Positions 33,088 to 41,863 of a stretch of DNA of 64,000 nt are shown in pieces. Below the pieces are notes generated by a model. That model had not been told where the DNA came from. It did not search any database and saw only the letters and a program-made list of their open reading frames with translations. Numbering within the stretch: position 1 is the first letter of the stretch; the number at the start of each line of letters is the position of its first letter. The DNA is taken from NCBI RefSeq assembly GCF_013294025.1, contig NZ_JABSNL010000015.1:32757-96756 (forward strand). The letters run 5' to 3'. This DNA is from Flavobacterium aeripolare. Its GTDB lineage: Bacteria > Bacteroidota > Bacteroidia > Flavobacteriales > Flavobacteriaceae. The position numbers and the translations under genes were made by a program.

Positions 33088-35865
33088 TTATCTAAATAAA
33101 TCTTTATCAAACACCATTTTAATCGCATCCGCATGACGGCGTTTTGCTCTTGTTGAACTTCCTGATGCTGATGCAGAATACGCTTTTAACGACGCTAATC
33201 TCCATTGTACCAAGTTAAAATTCATTAGCATAAAACTATAAGCCCCCATGTTTTTAGGCTCTTCTTGTGCCCACACATAATCATCAGCATTAGGATATTG
33301 TGCAATAATCTCTTTTAATTGTTCTACTGGTAATGGGAACAATTGTTCGATTCTTACTACAGCCACATCGTTGCGACCGTTTTTTTCTCTCTCTGCAGTG
33401 ATGTCGTAATAGAATTTTCCTGTACAGAAAACTAATGATTTCACATCAGCTTTATTTACTGTTGAGTCATCAATTGTTTCTTGAAAACTTCCGTTTTCTA
33501 ATTCTTCAATTGTAGAAACACATCTAGGGTCACGCAACAAACTCTTTGGTGTAAACACAATTAATGGTTTACGGAATTTTGTTTTCATTTGTCTTCTCAA
33601 CAAGTGAAAGAAATTCGCTGGTGTTGTACAATCTGCCACAAACATATTTTGTCTTGCACACAATTGCAAGTAACGCTCCATTCTAGCCGAAGAGTGCTCA
33701 GCACCTTGACCTTCGTATCCATGAGGCAATAGCAATACAATTCCGTTTTGATTGTTCCATTTGTCTTCCCCACAAGAGATGTACTGGTCAATCATAATTT
33801 GGGCACCATTAGAGAAATCTCCAAATTGTGCCTCCCAAATTGTCAATGTGTTTGGGTTTGCTAAAGCATAACCATAATCAAATCCTAGAACACCATATTC
33901 AGACAAGAAGGAATTAAAAATATTAAAGTTACCTTTTTTACCTTCAAGGTTGTTAATTAAAACAACTTCTTCTTCTGAATCTTCTACTTTAATTACTGCG
34001 TGACGGTGAGAGAACGTACCACGCTCAACATCTTGTCCAGAAATACGAACATCGTACCCTTCCTGCAATAATGAACCGTAAGCTAAGTGTTCAGCCATTC
34101 CCCAATCTAACTTGTTAGTCTCAAAAAACATTGTTTTTCGGTCGTTAACTAGTTTTTGGATTTTGTTCATGAACTTCTTGTCTGATGGCAAGTTACTTAC
34201 TGCGTTAGCTACTTGAGTTAATCCCTCTCTTGAGAAAGAAGTATCTACTTTTAGTAACATTTGTTTGTCAGTAACTTGTTCAAATCCCAGCCATTCATTT
34301 TTCATAAATGGGGTAATAATGGTCAAATCTTTTTTACGTGAAGCCTCTAAATTAGCTTCCATGTTAGATTTGTATTCTCTCTCAAGTGCATTTACATAAG
34401 TTGCATCGATTACTCCATCTGAAAGTAATTTTTCAGCATAAAGATCTCTTGGGTTCTTATGTTTTGCGATGATTTTATATAAAACTGGCTGTGTAAAACG
34501 AGGTTCATCACCTTCATTATGACCGTATTTTCTATATCCTAATAAGTCAATGAATACGTCACGACCAAACTGCATTCTGAAATCCAATGCAAAGTTCATT
34601 GCGTGAACTACTGCTTCAGCATCATCAGCATTTACATGCAATACTGGTGACAAAGTAACCTTAGCCACATCTGTACAATAGGTAGAAGAACGAGCGTCAA
34701 GGTAATTAGTTGTAAAACCAACTTGATTATTAATTACAATATGGATTGTTCCACCCGTTTTGTATCCATCAAGTTGAGCCATTTGGATAATTTCATAAAG
34801 AATTCCTTGCCCTGCAATTGCAGCATCACCGTGAACGGCAATAGGCAACACTTTTGAAAAATCATTAGGAAAATATTTATCTTGTTTCGCTCTAGTAATT
34901 CCTTCAATTACCGCACCTACTGTTTCAAGGTGAGAAGGATTAGGAGCAAGATTGATATTGATTTTTTTACCTGTACTTGTAATTTTGTCAGCTGTAAGGC
35001 CTAAGTGGTATTTTACATCTCCGTCAAAATATTCTTTGTCGTAATCTTTACCATCAAACTCACCAAAAATGTCTTGAGTCGATTTACCAAAGATGTTAGC
35101 AAGAATGTTCAAACGACCACGGTGTGCCATTCCCATTACAAATTGCTCTACCCCTTGTTCTGCAGCTCTTTCGATTAAAGTATCAAGAGCAGGAATAATA
35201 GATTCTCCTCCTTCTAATGAAAAACGTTTTTGACCTACATATTTAGTATGCAAGAAATTTTCAAATGAAACTGCTTGATTCAATTTATTCAAAATTCCTT
35301 TTTTCTGATCTGCAGAAAAGTTAGGTTGGTTATCATTGACACCAATTTTATCTTGAATCCATTTTACAATTTCTGGCTTTCTAATATACATGTACTCTAC
35401 CCCTATATGCTGGCAGTAGATTGTATCTAAGTGTTTTATGATATCTGTTAGAGAGCATGGTGCAATACCAATTATTTTGGCTGCATCAAAAACAGTATTT
35501 AAATCTGAAGAGGAGAGACCAAAATTTGTGATGTCAAGATTAGGTTCAAAGATTCTTCTATCTCTTACCGGGTTTGTTTTTGTAAACAAGTGTCCGCGAG
35601 AGCGATAGCCTTCGACTAATTTTAATACATTAAACTCCTTTTGAAGTTTCTCAGAAATTTCAGAGTAGTTAACCGAGCCTGAAGCTACTTCGTTAACTAT
35701 ATGTTGTACAGGGTTTTCACCATTATATGTTTCCATACCAAAGTCGAAACCTTGAAAAAAACTTCTCCAGCTAGCTTCTACGCTATCTGGATTCTCTAAG
35801 TACTGATCGTATAATTGTGCAAAAAATTCTGTATGTGCTGCGTTTAAAAATGAAAACCTGTCCAT
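33088..35865 (-). CDS. sucA: 2-oxoglutarate dehydrogenase E1 component
   Basis: 925 residues, the normal size of homodimeric E1. Recognisable family blocks are the N-terminal E2-binding region (LYDQYLENPDSVEASWRSFF), GMAHRGRLNILANI, the thiamine diphosphate pocket (VHGDAAIAGQGILYEI), GYRKYGHNEGDEP and AQFGDFSNGAQ. The enzyme decarboxylates 2-oxoglutarate and reductively succinylates the E2 lipoyl group. It is the first gene of the odh transcript. A TACTTTTG element 39 bp upstream of the start is the likely -7 box. Confidence 0.96.
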   Translation of the reverse strand: MDRFSFLNAAHTEFFAQLYDQYLENPDSVEASWRSFFQGFDFGMETYNGENPVQHIVNEVASGSVNYSEISEKLQKEFNVLKLVEGYRSRGHLFTKTNPVRDRRIFEPNLDITNFGLSSSDLNTVFDAAKIIGIAPCSLTDIIKHLDTIYCQHIGVEYMYIRKPEIVKWIQDKIGVNDNQPNFSADQKKGILNKLNQAVSFENFLHTKYVGQKRFSLEGGESIIPALDTLIERAAEQGVEQFVMGMAHRGRLNILANIFGKSTQDIFGEFDGKDYDKEYFDGDVKYHLGLTADKITSTGKKININLAPNPSHLETVGAVIEGITRAKQDKYFPNDFSKVLPIAVHGDAAIAGQGILYEIIQMAQLDGYKTGGTIHIVINNQVGFTTNYLDARSSTYCTDVAKVTLSPVLHVNADDAEAVVHAMNFALDFRMQFGRDVFIDLLGYRKYGHNEGDEPRFTQPVLYKIIAKHKNPRDLYAEKLLSDGVIDATYVNALEREYKSNMEANLEASRKKDLTIITPFMKNEWLGFEQVTDKQMLLKVDTSFSREGLTQVANAVSNLPSDKKFMNKIQKLVNDRKTMFFETNKLDWGMAEHLAYGSLLQEGYDVRISGQDVERGTFSHRHAVIKVEDSEEEVVLINNLEGKKGNFNIFNSFLSEYGVLGFDYGYALANPNTLTIWEAQFGDFSNGAQIMIDQYISCGEDKWNNQNGIVLLLPHGYEGQGAEHSSARMERYLQLCARQNMFVADCTTPANFFHLLRRQMKTKFRKPLIVFTPKSLLRDPRCVSTIEELENGSFQETIDDSTVNKADVKSLVFCTGKFYYDITAEREKNGRNDVAVVRIEQLFPLPVEQLKEIIAQYPNADDYVWAQEEPKNMGAYSFMLMNFNLVQWRLASLKAYSASASGSSTRAKRRHADAIKMVFDKDLFR

Positions 35866-35903
35866 AATATTTAGTGAATATACTTTTTGTTAAAATAGTT
35901 TGA

Positions 35904-35911
35904 CAAAAGTA
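35904..35911 (-). promoter_or_regulatory. -7 element upstream of sucA
   Basis: TACTTTTG on the reverse strand fits TAnnTTTG and lies 39 bp before the ATG at 35865. No TTTG was found at a fitting distance further upstream. Confidence 0.4.
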
Positions 35912-35982
35912 CAATAATCAACTAAGTTTACATTTATTTTAAGTTACTTTTATGTGTTAAAATGTTAAAAATATAGATACTT

Positions 35983-36537
35983 ATGACAAATTACCCTTAC
36001 AACAGCCCAATTAAATGCATTATACTTAGTCTAAGCCTTGTAATATGCAGTACTTTAAGTGCACAACAACAGCCTTATAAAAAGCAATCGCAAAGTGATT
36101 TTTGGGATAAAGTGCAATTTGGAGGCGGCCTAGGATTAGGTTTTGGCTCAGGCTACACTGATATATCGGTTGCTCCTAGTGCTATTTACAACTTTAATCC
36201 ATATGTTTCCTTAGGTCTTGGCGCACAATACAGTTACGTAAGTCAAAAAGATTCGTATACTTCAAATTTATATGGAGGAAGTTTAATTGCTTTAGTAAAC
36301 CCTATTGATCAAATTCAATTATCTGCTGAACTTGAGCAACTTCGTGTTAATGTGAGTGTAGAAGATAATTCTAGCAATAGCACAAGCACACGCAATTTTT
36401 GGAATACTGGTTTATTTCTAGGAGCAGGTTACCGTACTAACAACGTTACTATAGGTGGGCGTTACAATGTATTGTATAATAAAAACGATGCTGCTTACAG
36501 TAGTGCTTTTATGCCTTTTGTACGCGTATACTTTTAA
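35983..36537 (+). CDS. Small outer membrane beta-barrel protein
   Basis: 184 residues with a signal peptide (CIILSLSLVICSTLSAQ). The rest alternates Gly/aromatic strands (FGGGLGLGFGSGYTDISVAPS, SLGLGAQYSYVS, VTIGGRYNVLYN) and ends in Phe, the usual last residue for barrel insertion. It is divergent from sucA. Homologs in databases are sometimes labelled alpha-ketoglutarate decarboxylase, presumably by carry-over from the neighbouring gene; nothing in this sequence supports that activity. Confidence 0.75.
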   Translation: MTNYPYNSPIKCIILSLSLVICSTLSAQQQPYKKQSQSDFWDKVQFGGGLGLGFGSGYTDISVAPSAIYNFNPYVSLGLGAQYSYVSQKDSYTSNLYGGSLIALVNPIDQIQLSAELEQLRVNVSVEDNSSNSTSTRNFWNTGLFLGAGYRTNNVTIGGRYNVLYNKNDAAYSSAFMPFVRVYF

Positions 36538-36888
36538 TTAATAGTTGTTTTTAAACCATACTTTTTGCCACTCTCTCTTAAGAAGTAAGTAAGTGACTTG
36601 CTCTGCTAATACAACTAGGTCAGAACCGTCCAGTTTTTTCACTTCTTCTTCTGCAACATCAATAATGTAGAGCAGGTTTAAGTATTCTGCAAATTTATAC
36701 ATAATCATGCGGTAGATTTTTTCATGAAGTTGGATCTTGAGTTCCTCAGGAGAAATACTCATGGGAAAATCAATGCCTTCATTTGCCAAGTTGAAATCTT
36801 TATTTAATTGAATAATTAATTTCAAATATAGCGACTGACCTTGCGCTTCAGCAAGCAACAAATCTGTATTTATAGGGGCTACAAACAT
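36538..36888 (-). CDS. Conserved hypothetical protein
   Basis: 116 residues, mostly helical and acidic, without a signal or membrane segment. I do not recognise a domain. Features seen are an N-terminal LLLAEAQGQSLYLKLIIQLNKD helix, ISPEELKIQLHEKIYRMI, and a C-terminal basic end (LLLKREWQKVWFKNNY). It is likely a cytoplasmic protein. The stop abuts the end of the convergent barrel gene. It is followed on the same strand by the polyprenyl synthase gene upstream (36959-37933), with a 70-bp gap, so cotranscription is plausible. Confidence 0.7.
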   Translation of the reverse strand: MFVAPINTDLLLAEAQGQSLYLKLIIQLNKDFNLANEGIDFPMSISPEELKIQLHEKIYRMIMYKFAEYLNLLYIIDVAEEEVKKLDGSDLVVLAEQVTYLLLKREWQKVWFKNNY

Positions 36889-36958
36889 ATATTTTAGATC
36901 TTTAGAACGACAGTTTAAGAGAGTACAATGAGATTTTTTTTCGAAAATAAAAAAGAAA

Positions 36959-37933
36959 CTATACTTTTCGACCCATTAGGTTTTCACCAAAAGCTTTTAG
37001 AATCTCTTTTTTCTCTTTGCTAATATGCATTTGATCTAAAGTTTCAAATGCTTTAAAAGTAAAATCCTGCATGGCCTGCTGCGTTGCTTTACTTGCCCCA
37101 GAACTATTGAAAATTTCCTTTACAGTTTCGATTTTTTCTGAATTATCTTCTGGATGCGTCCCAAATAACTGTTTCAAATTTCCCGCTATTTCTTCAGATG
37201 AAAACTCCATGGCTTTAAGATACAAATAGGTTTTTTTGTTTTCGATAATATCTCCACCTACTTGTTTTCCAAAGGTTTCTGGATTCCCAAAAGCATCAAG
37301 ATAATCATCCTGTAACTGGAAAGCCAAACCTAAATATAGTCCGAATTCATATATTAAAGAAGCATTCTCAGAAGTTGTACCCGCAACAAGCGCACCCATT
37401 TTCATGGCTGCTGCTACAAGAACTGCTGTTTTGTATTCAATCATTTTTAAGTACTCAGCAATAGTAACATCATCACGAGTTTCAAAATCCACATCCCATT
37501 GTTGTCCTTCGCATACTTCTAAAGCCGTTTTACTAAACAATTTGGCTAACTCCATAAAAACAGGCGCTTCGTATTGCTCAAAATATTGATAAGCGAGAAT
37601 CAACATGGCATCACCAGATAAAATCCCAGTGTTCAAATCCCATTTTTCATGTACAGTCACCTCGCCTCTTCTCAAAGGAGCTTCGTCCATAATATCATCA
37701 TGCACCAATGAAAAATTATGAAAAACTTCTACCGCCATTGCTGCTGGTAAAGCTTTCTCATAACCTGCATCAAAAACCTCTGCAGCCATTAATGTTAGCA
37801 CAGGACGAATTCTTTTTCCTCCTAAGTCTAAGATGTAAACAATAGGTTCATACAAGTTCTTAGGCTCACGAGCGATTGATTGCGCTTTTAAATAGCTTAT
37901 AAAGAAATCTTGATATTGATTGATAGCATGCAT
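36959..37933 (-). CDS. Polyprenyl synthetase (trans-isoprenyl diphosphate synthase)
   Basis: 324 residues. Both Asp-rich motifs that bind Mg-diphosphate are present: DDIMDEAPLRRG (residues 79-90) and QDDYLD (208-213), plus the basic GGKRIRP (38-44) and FGKQVGGDI. The enzyme condenses isopentenyl diphosphate onto an allylic diphosphate. Phe at the position five before the first motif suggests a short to medium chain product (farnesyl or geranylgeranyl), but the chain length cannot be settled here. The product would feed quinone, carotenoid or undecaprenol synthesis. Confidence 0.92.
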   Translation of the reverse strand: MHAINQYQDFFISYLKAQSIAREPKNLYEPIVYILDLGGKRIRPVLTLMAAEVFDAGYEKALPAAMAVEVFHNFSLVHDDIMDEAPLRRGEVTVHEKWDLNTGILSGDAMLILAYQYFEQYEAPVFMELAKLFSKTALEVCEGQQWDVDFETRDDVTIAEYLKMIEYKTAVLVAAAMKMGALVAGTTSENASLIYEFGLYLGLAFQLQDDYLDAFGNPETFGKQVGGDIIENKKTYLYLKAMEFSSEEIAGNLKQLFGTHPEDNSEKIETVKEIFNSSGASKATQQAMQDFTFKAFETLDQMHISKEKKEILKAFGENLMGRKV

Positions 37934-38029
37934 AAAAATAATTTTTGGCTAATTTACAGCATTCACATCTCATTACAAACTTGCAATCTTAACTAAATGT
38001 TAAAATAAACTAAAAACAATGGAAACTAT

Positions 38030-38060
38030 TTTGGTTCCTAAAGTTTCCTGTATACATTTG
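38030..38060 (+). promoter_or_regulatory. Flavobacterial promoter for the YceI gene
   Basis: TTTG at 38030-38033 and TACATTTG at 38053-38060 are 19 bp apart, an excellent match to the TTTG-N17-23-TAnnTTTG consensus. The ATG follows 32 bp later. This is the clearest promoter in the window. Confidence 0.7.
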
Positions 38061-38092
38061 CACAAAAAATTAACATTTAGAATTTCTATATT

Positions 38093-38635
38093 ATGGCAGC
38101 AACTTTACAAATGAATACGACAAAGTGGTCATTAAACTCCAATCAATCTGATGTTCTAATTAAGGCAAGACACTCTATAATTGCCTACATATCAGGATCA
38201 TTAAATAAATTTAAAGGATCTATCGACATTCACGACAACGAAGTTGAAGACGCCTGCGTAGAATTTGTATTAGACATAAAAAATCAAGAGTCGAGACTTA
38301 AAAATATCGATAGTCCAGTATATTTGAATGAGTATTTAGATAGCAACACGTTTCCAAATATCACTTTTAGATCGACCTCCTTTCAAAAAATTAGCGCCAA
38401 CATCAACTTTTTAAAGGGAAACCTTACTGTTAATAATATTACAAAAACTGTAGAGTTAGATGCGCAACTAGTCAATATCACCACACAAAACGGAATTAGA
38501 ACGGCAGTGTTTGAAGTAACAGGCGAAATAAAACGCAATGATTTTAACCTGAATGCAAATGCTTATCATCACACAAATGGGATTTCGCTAGGACAAGACA
38601 TTAGCTTAATTGCAACTTTAGAATTTGTGATTTAA
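38093..38635 (+). CDS. YceI family protein (cytoplasmic form)
   Basis: 180 residues. The lipocalin-like YceI fold shows as WSLNSNQSDVLIKARHSIIA, GSLNKFKGSI, LDSNTFPNITFRSTSF and LKGNLTVNNITKTVELDA. YceI proteins bind isoprenoid-type ligands in a hydrophobic barrel. Unlike many members there is no signal peptide here, so this one should remain in the cytoplasm. The gene has its own promoter and is divergent from the polyprenyl synthase gene, a suggestive pairing given the ligand type. Confidence 0.85.
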   Translation: MAATLQMNTTKWSLNSNQSDVLIKARHSIIAYISGSLNKFKGSIDIHDNEVEDACVEFVLDIKNQESRLKNIDSPVYLNEYLDSNTFPNITFRSTSFQKISANINFLKGNLTVNNITKTVELDAQLVNITTQNGIRTAVFEVTGEIKRNDFNLNANAYHHTNGISLGQDISLIATLEFVI

Positions 38636-38735
38636 AGTAGTAGAATCTGTAACCGACCTATATCCCAATTTTACAATAGCATATAAATTAAGGTAAATTA
38701 CTACGTACAAGCGAGATACATTCTAATTTTATAAC

Positions 38736-38747
38736 TATTGATCAATA
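38736..38747. promoter_or_regulatory. Perfect palindrome upstream of the TetR gene
   Basis: TATTGATCAATA, a perfect 12-bp palindrome, lies 49 bp before the ATG of the tetR-type gene. It is a candidate autoregulatory operator of the efflux operon. Confidence 0.35.
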
Positions 38748-38796
38748 AATTAACAAAGAGACCCTTTAATTAACTGTTTCTTTGCAAAAGAAAAAT

Positions 38797-39396
38797 ATGA
38801 AAGAAAAAATTATAGCTAAAGCAAGTGAGATGTTTATAAAGCTTGGCTTTAAAAGCATTACCATGGATGATATTGCTGGAGAGATGTGTATTTCTAAAAA
38901 AACGATATACAAATACTTTTGCAATAAAGAAATTCTAATTGAAGAAAGCACACAATTATTACACAAAGAAGTTCACGAAAATATTGAGTCTATTGTACAG
39001 CAAAATTATAATGCGATTGAAGAGAGCTTTAAGATTAGAAATAAGTTCACCGAAATGTTTCAATCAACGGCAGACACTTCACCCATTTTTCAGTTAAAAA
39101 AGCACTATCCTGAAATATATGAGAAGCTAATGGTAAAAGAGCTTGACGAATGCTCGATGTGCTTTGAACAAAATATAATAAAAGGAATAAAAGACGGTCA
39201 TTACCGTAGCGATATTAATATCCCTAGCTATGTGAAATTTTATTACATGCTCATTTTTAGTATTAATGGAGACACGAGCTCAGATAAAGAGTCTAAACAA
39301 TTAGAGCTAGAAGCACTGGAATATCACACTAGAGCAATGGCAACAGCAAAAGGAATAAAAGAACTAGAAAAACATTTACTAAACCCAGAAATCTAA
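38797..39396 (+). CDS. TetR/AcrR family transcriptional regulator
   Basis: 199 residues from the ATG at 38797; a TTG five codons upstream is less likely. The N-terminal helix-turn-helix (FIKLGFKSITMDDIAGEMCISKKTIYKYF) is typical. The C-terminal ligand domain is unspecific. Its TAA overlaps the ATG of the TolC gene (TAATG), so it is the first gene of a TetR-TolC-adaptor-RND operon and probably represses it. Confidence 0.93.
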   Translation: MKEKIIAKASEMFIKLGFKSITMDDIAGEMCISKKTIYKYFCNKEILIEESTQLLHKEVHENIESIVQQNYNAIEESFKIRNKFTEMFQSTADTSPIFQLKKHYPEIYEKLMVKELDECSMCFEQNIIKGIKDGHYRSDINIPSYVKFYYMLIFSINGDTSSDKESKQLELEALEYHTRAMATAKGIKELEKHLLNPEI

Positions 39397-40736
39397 TGAG
39401 AAAACTACTTTTAATTACATTCTTGACAGTGGCAATCACCAGCCAAGCACAAGAAGTGAAAACGCTAACACTAAAGCAAGCCATTGAATATGCCTTAGCG
39501 AATAAATCAGATGCTAAAAAAGCGCAACTGAAAATTGAAAATAGTGGGTATCAAATAGAAGAAGTGCGTTCTAGAGCATTACCGCAAATTGCTGCAACAG
39601 GAAGTTTGAATTACAATCCTATTTTACAAACTAGCGTTATTGATGGAGCCGGTTTTGGACAACCAGGAACAAGCATACAAGCTACATTTGGACAAAAATG
39701 GACCTCTACAGCAGGCGTTTCATTAACACAAAACTTGTTTGATCAAGCCGTTTTTACTGGTTTGAAAGCAGCAAAAACTACACGAGAATTTTATATTATC
39801 AACGAACAATTGACCGAAGAGCAAGTTATCGAGCGCGTTGCTAACAACTACTATTCAGTATATGTAAAAAGACAAAACTTAACTGTATTAGACAGCACTT
39901 ACAATAATACGGTAAAGGTTAAAAACATAATCAAAGGACAATATGACAATGGTCTAGCTAAAAAAATAGACTTAGACCGCACGATGGTTAAAATTTCGAA
40001 TATACAAACGCAACGTCAGCAGGTGCTTAACGCGGTGCAATTACAAGAAAATGCATTAAAATTCTACATGGGAATGCCTATCGAAACACAAATCGACATA
40101 CCTGTAGCTCAATTTGAAGTAACTCCGCAAGTATTTACACAAGACCCAAACACAGCAACAAGAACAGAATATTTGCTATTAAAAAAGCAACAGCAATTAT
40201 TAGAATTTCAAAAGAAAGCCATCTTAGCAGAGTATTACCCTAAGCTGTCTTTATCTGCAGGATACAATTATATAGGCCAAGGACCTGAGATGCCATTAGG
40301 TGCTAGACCATCTCAAGGAGTATACTGGTCTGACTATTCTGCAATAGGACTTAATCTTTACGTTCCCATCTTTACTGGATTTAGTACCCGCTCTAAAGTG
40401 AGACAGGCTGATGTTAACTTGAGATCACTCGAAGAAGATTTAGTAGATACTAAGCTGGCACTAGACTTAGATTATGCTAACGCAAAAACACAAATAGAAA
40501 ACAGCCTTGTTACGATTAGCAACCAACAAAGCAACGTTAAGTTAGCACAAGAAGTGCTAGACAATACAAGAAACAATTACGTGCAAGGATTGACTAGTTT
40601 GACAGAAGTACTTGATGCTGAAAATGCAAATACCGAAGCTCAGAATAATTATACTGCAGCAATACTTGACTACAAATTAGCCGAAATACAATTAATAAAA
40701 TCAAAAGGAGAACTTAAAACACTTATAAACAACTAG
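39396..40736 (+). CDS. TolC family outer membrane efflux protein
   Basis: 446 residues with a signal peptide (KLLLITFLTVAITSQAQ). Two OEP repeats of long helices are visible: LTLKQAIEYALANKSDAKKA near the start, and the second beginning around residue 260 (YLLLKKQQQLLEFQKKAILAEYYPKLSLSAGYNY). The coiled-coil helices end with NNYVQGLTSLTEVLDAENA. It forms the outer membrane channel of the tripartite pump encoded by the next two genes, one base after its stop. Confidence 0.93.
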   Translation: MRKLLLITFLTVAITSQAQEVKTLTLKQAIEYALANKSDAKKAQLKIENSGYQIEEVRSRALPQIAATGSLNYNPILQTSVIDGAGFGQPGTSIQATFGQKWTSTAGVSLTQNLFDQAVFTGLKAAKTTREFYIINEQLTEEQVIERVANNYYSVYVKRQNLTVLDSTYNNTVKVKNIIKGQYDNGLAKKIDLDRTMVKISNIQTQRQQVLNAVQLQENALKFYMGMPIETQIDIPVAQFEVTPQVFTQDPNTATRTEYLLLKKQQQLLEFQKKAILAEYYPKLSLSAGYNYIGQGPEMPLGARPSQGVYWSDYSAIGLNLYVPIFTGFSTRSKVRQADVNLRSLEEDLVDTKLALDLDYANAKTQIENSLVTISNQQSNVKLAQEVLDNTRNNYVQGLTSLTEVLDAENANTEAQNNYTAAILDYKLAEIQLIKSKGELKTLINN

Positions 40737-40737
40737 T

Positions 40738-41802
40738 ATGAAAAAGAAAATTACCATAGCATTAGTAATTATCGCAGTTTTAGCGGTAATAGGGTATATT
40801 TTAGTTAGCAATAAAGAGGCAAACAAAGCAAAAACTGATATTGTAGCACAAAAAAATCCTGCCGTTTCTGTTAAAACGACTGCGGTAAAAACAGAAAGCA
40901 TTTCGCTAGATTTTGTTGCCAATGGAAATTTTGAACCTATTCAAGAGCTAACATTCTCAGCAGAAAAATCTGGAAAGGTTGTTCGTGTTTTAGTTAAAGA
41001 GGGTGATTATGTCAATGTAGGACAAACATTAGTGATTGTACGTAGCGATGTAGTGGATGTAAATGCACAAACAGCAAAAGCAACTTACAACAATGCACAA
41101 GCTGATTATGCTCGTTATGAAAATGCCTATAAAACAGGAGGAGTAACTAAACAGCAGTTAGATCAAGCAAAACTAGCAATGACAAATGCTGGAGCAAATT
41201 TAAAACAAGCCAACATTAATGTGGGTGACACCCGCGTTAAAGCACCTATTAAAGGTTTTATCAATAAAAAATATATTGAGCCAGGGTCTATCTTAACAGG
41301 TATGCCAGCTAGCGCAATGTTTGATATCGTGAATGTTTCTAGTTTAAAATTGAAAGTAACTGCAAACGAAAGCCAAGTTGCTAGTTTAAAAGTAGGCAAT
41401 TCAGTAGCGGTTACAGCTAGCGTATTTCCTGACAAAACTTTTAATGGTAAAATCACTTTTATAGCAGCAAAAGCAGATGAGAGTTTGAATTTTCAAGTCG
41501 AAATCGAAATCGCAAATAACTCAGACAGTAACCTAAAAGCAGGTATGTACGGTTCAGCAAATTTTGAATCGAAACAAAAACAAGAGTTAAAAATTGTACC
41601 TAGAAATGCTTTTGTAGGAAGTGTGAGTAGCAATCAGGTTTTTGTAGTAGAAAACGGAAAAGCAAAACTTAAAAAAGTAGTTGCAGGACGCATCTTAGGT
41701 GAAAAAGTAGAAATTGTAGATGGTTTATCTGATGGTGATCTTGTTATCACAACAGGTCAAATCAATTTACAAGATGGAAGTTTAGTAGAAGTTATTAAGT
41801 AA
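40738..41802 (+). CDS. RND efflux periplasmic adaptor (membrane fusion protein)
   Basis: 354 residues. A single N-terminal membrane anchor (ITIALVIIAVLAVIGYILV) is followed by the lipoyl-like half-motif (SGKVVRVLVKEGDYVNVGQTLVIV), a short coiled coil (YNNAQADYARYENAYKTGGVTKQQLDQAKLA), the second half-motif (RVKAPIKGFINKKYIEPGSIL) and a beta-barrel domain. It bridges the RND pump and TolC. It starts one base after the TolC stop and precedes the pump by 61 bp. Confidence 0.93.
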   Translation: MKKKITIALVIIAVLAVIGYILVSNKEANKAKTDIVAQKNPAVSVKTTAVKTESISLDFVANGNFEPIQELTFSAEKSGKVVRVLVKEGDYVNVGQTLVIVRSDVVDVNAQTAKATYNNAQADYARYENAYKTGGVTKQQLDQAKLAMTNAGANLKQANINVGDTRVKAPIKGFINKKYIEPGSILTGMPASAMFDIVNVSSLKLKVTANESQVASLKVGNSVAVTASVFPDKTFNGKITFIAAKADESLNFQVEIEIANNSDSNLKAGMYGSANFESKQKQELKIVPRNAFVGSVSSNQVFVVENGKAKLKKVVAGRILGEKVEIVDGLSDGDLVITTGQINLQDGSLVEVIK

Positions 41803-41863
41803 TTTCAATCGCAAGCATGCAATAGCAAATTAGACTTAAAGCGATTAAACAAAAGAAAAATAT

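Noticed and set aside
35983..36537. Annotation as alpha-ketoglutarate decarboxylase
   Set aside because: The sequence is a signal peptide plus beta-barrel; no thiamine diphosphate or catalytic motif exists. The label probably spread from the neighbouring sucA.
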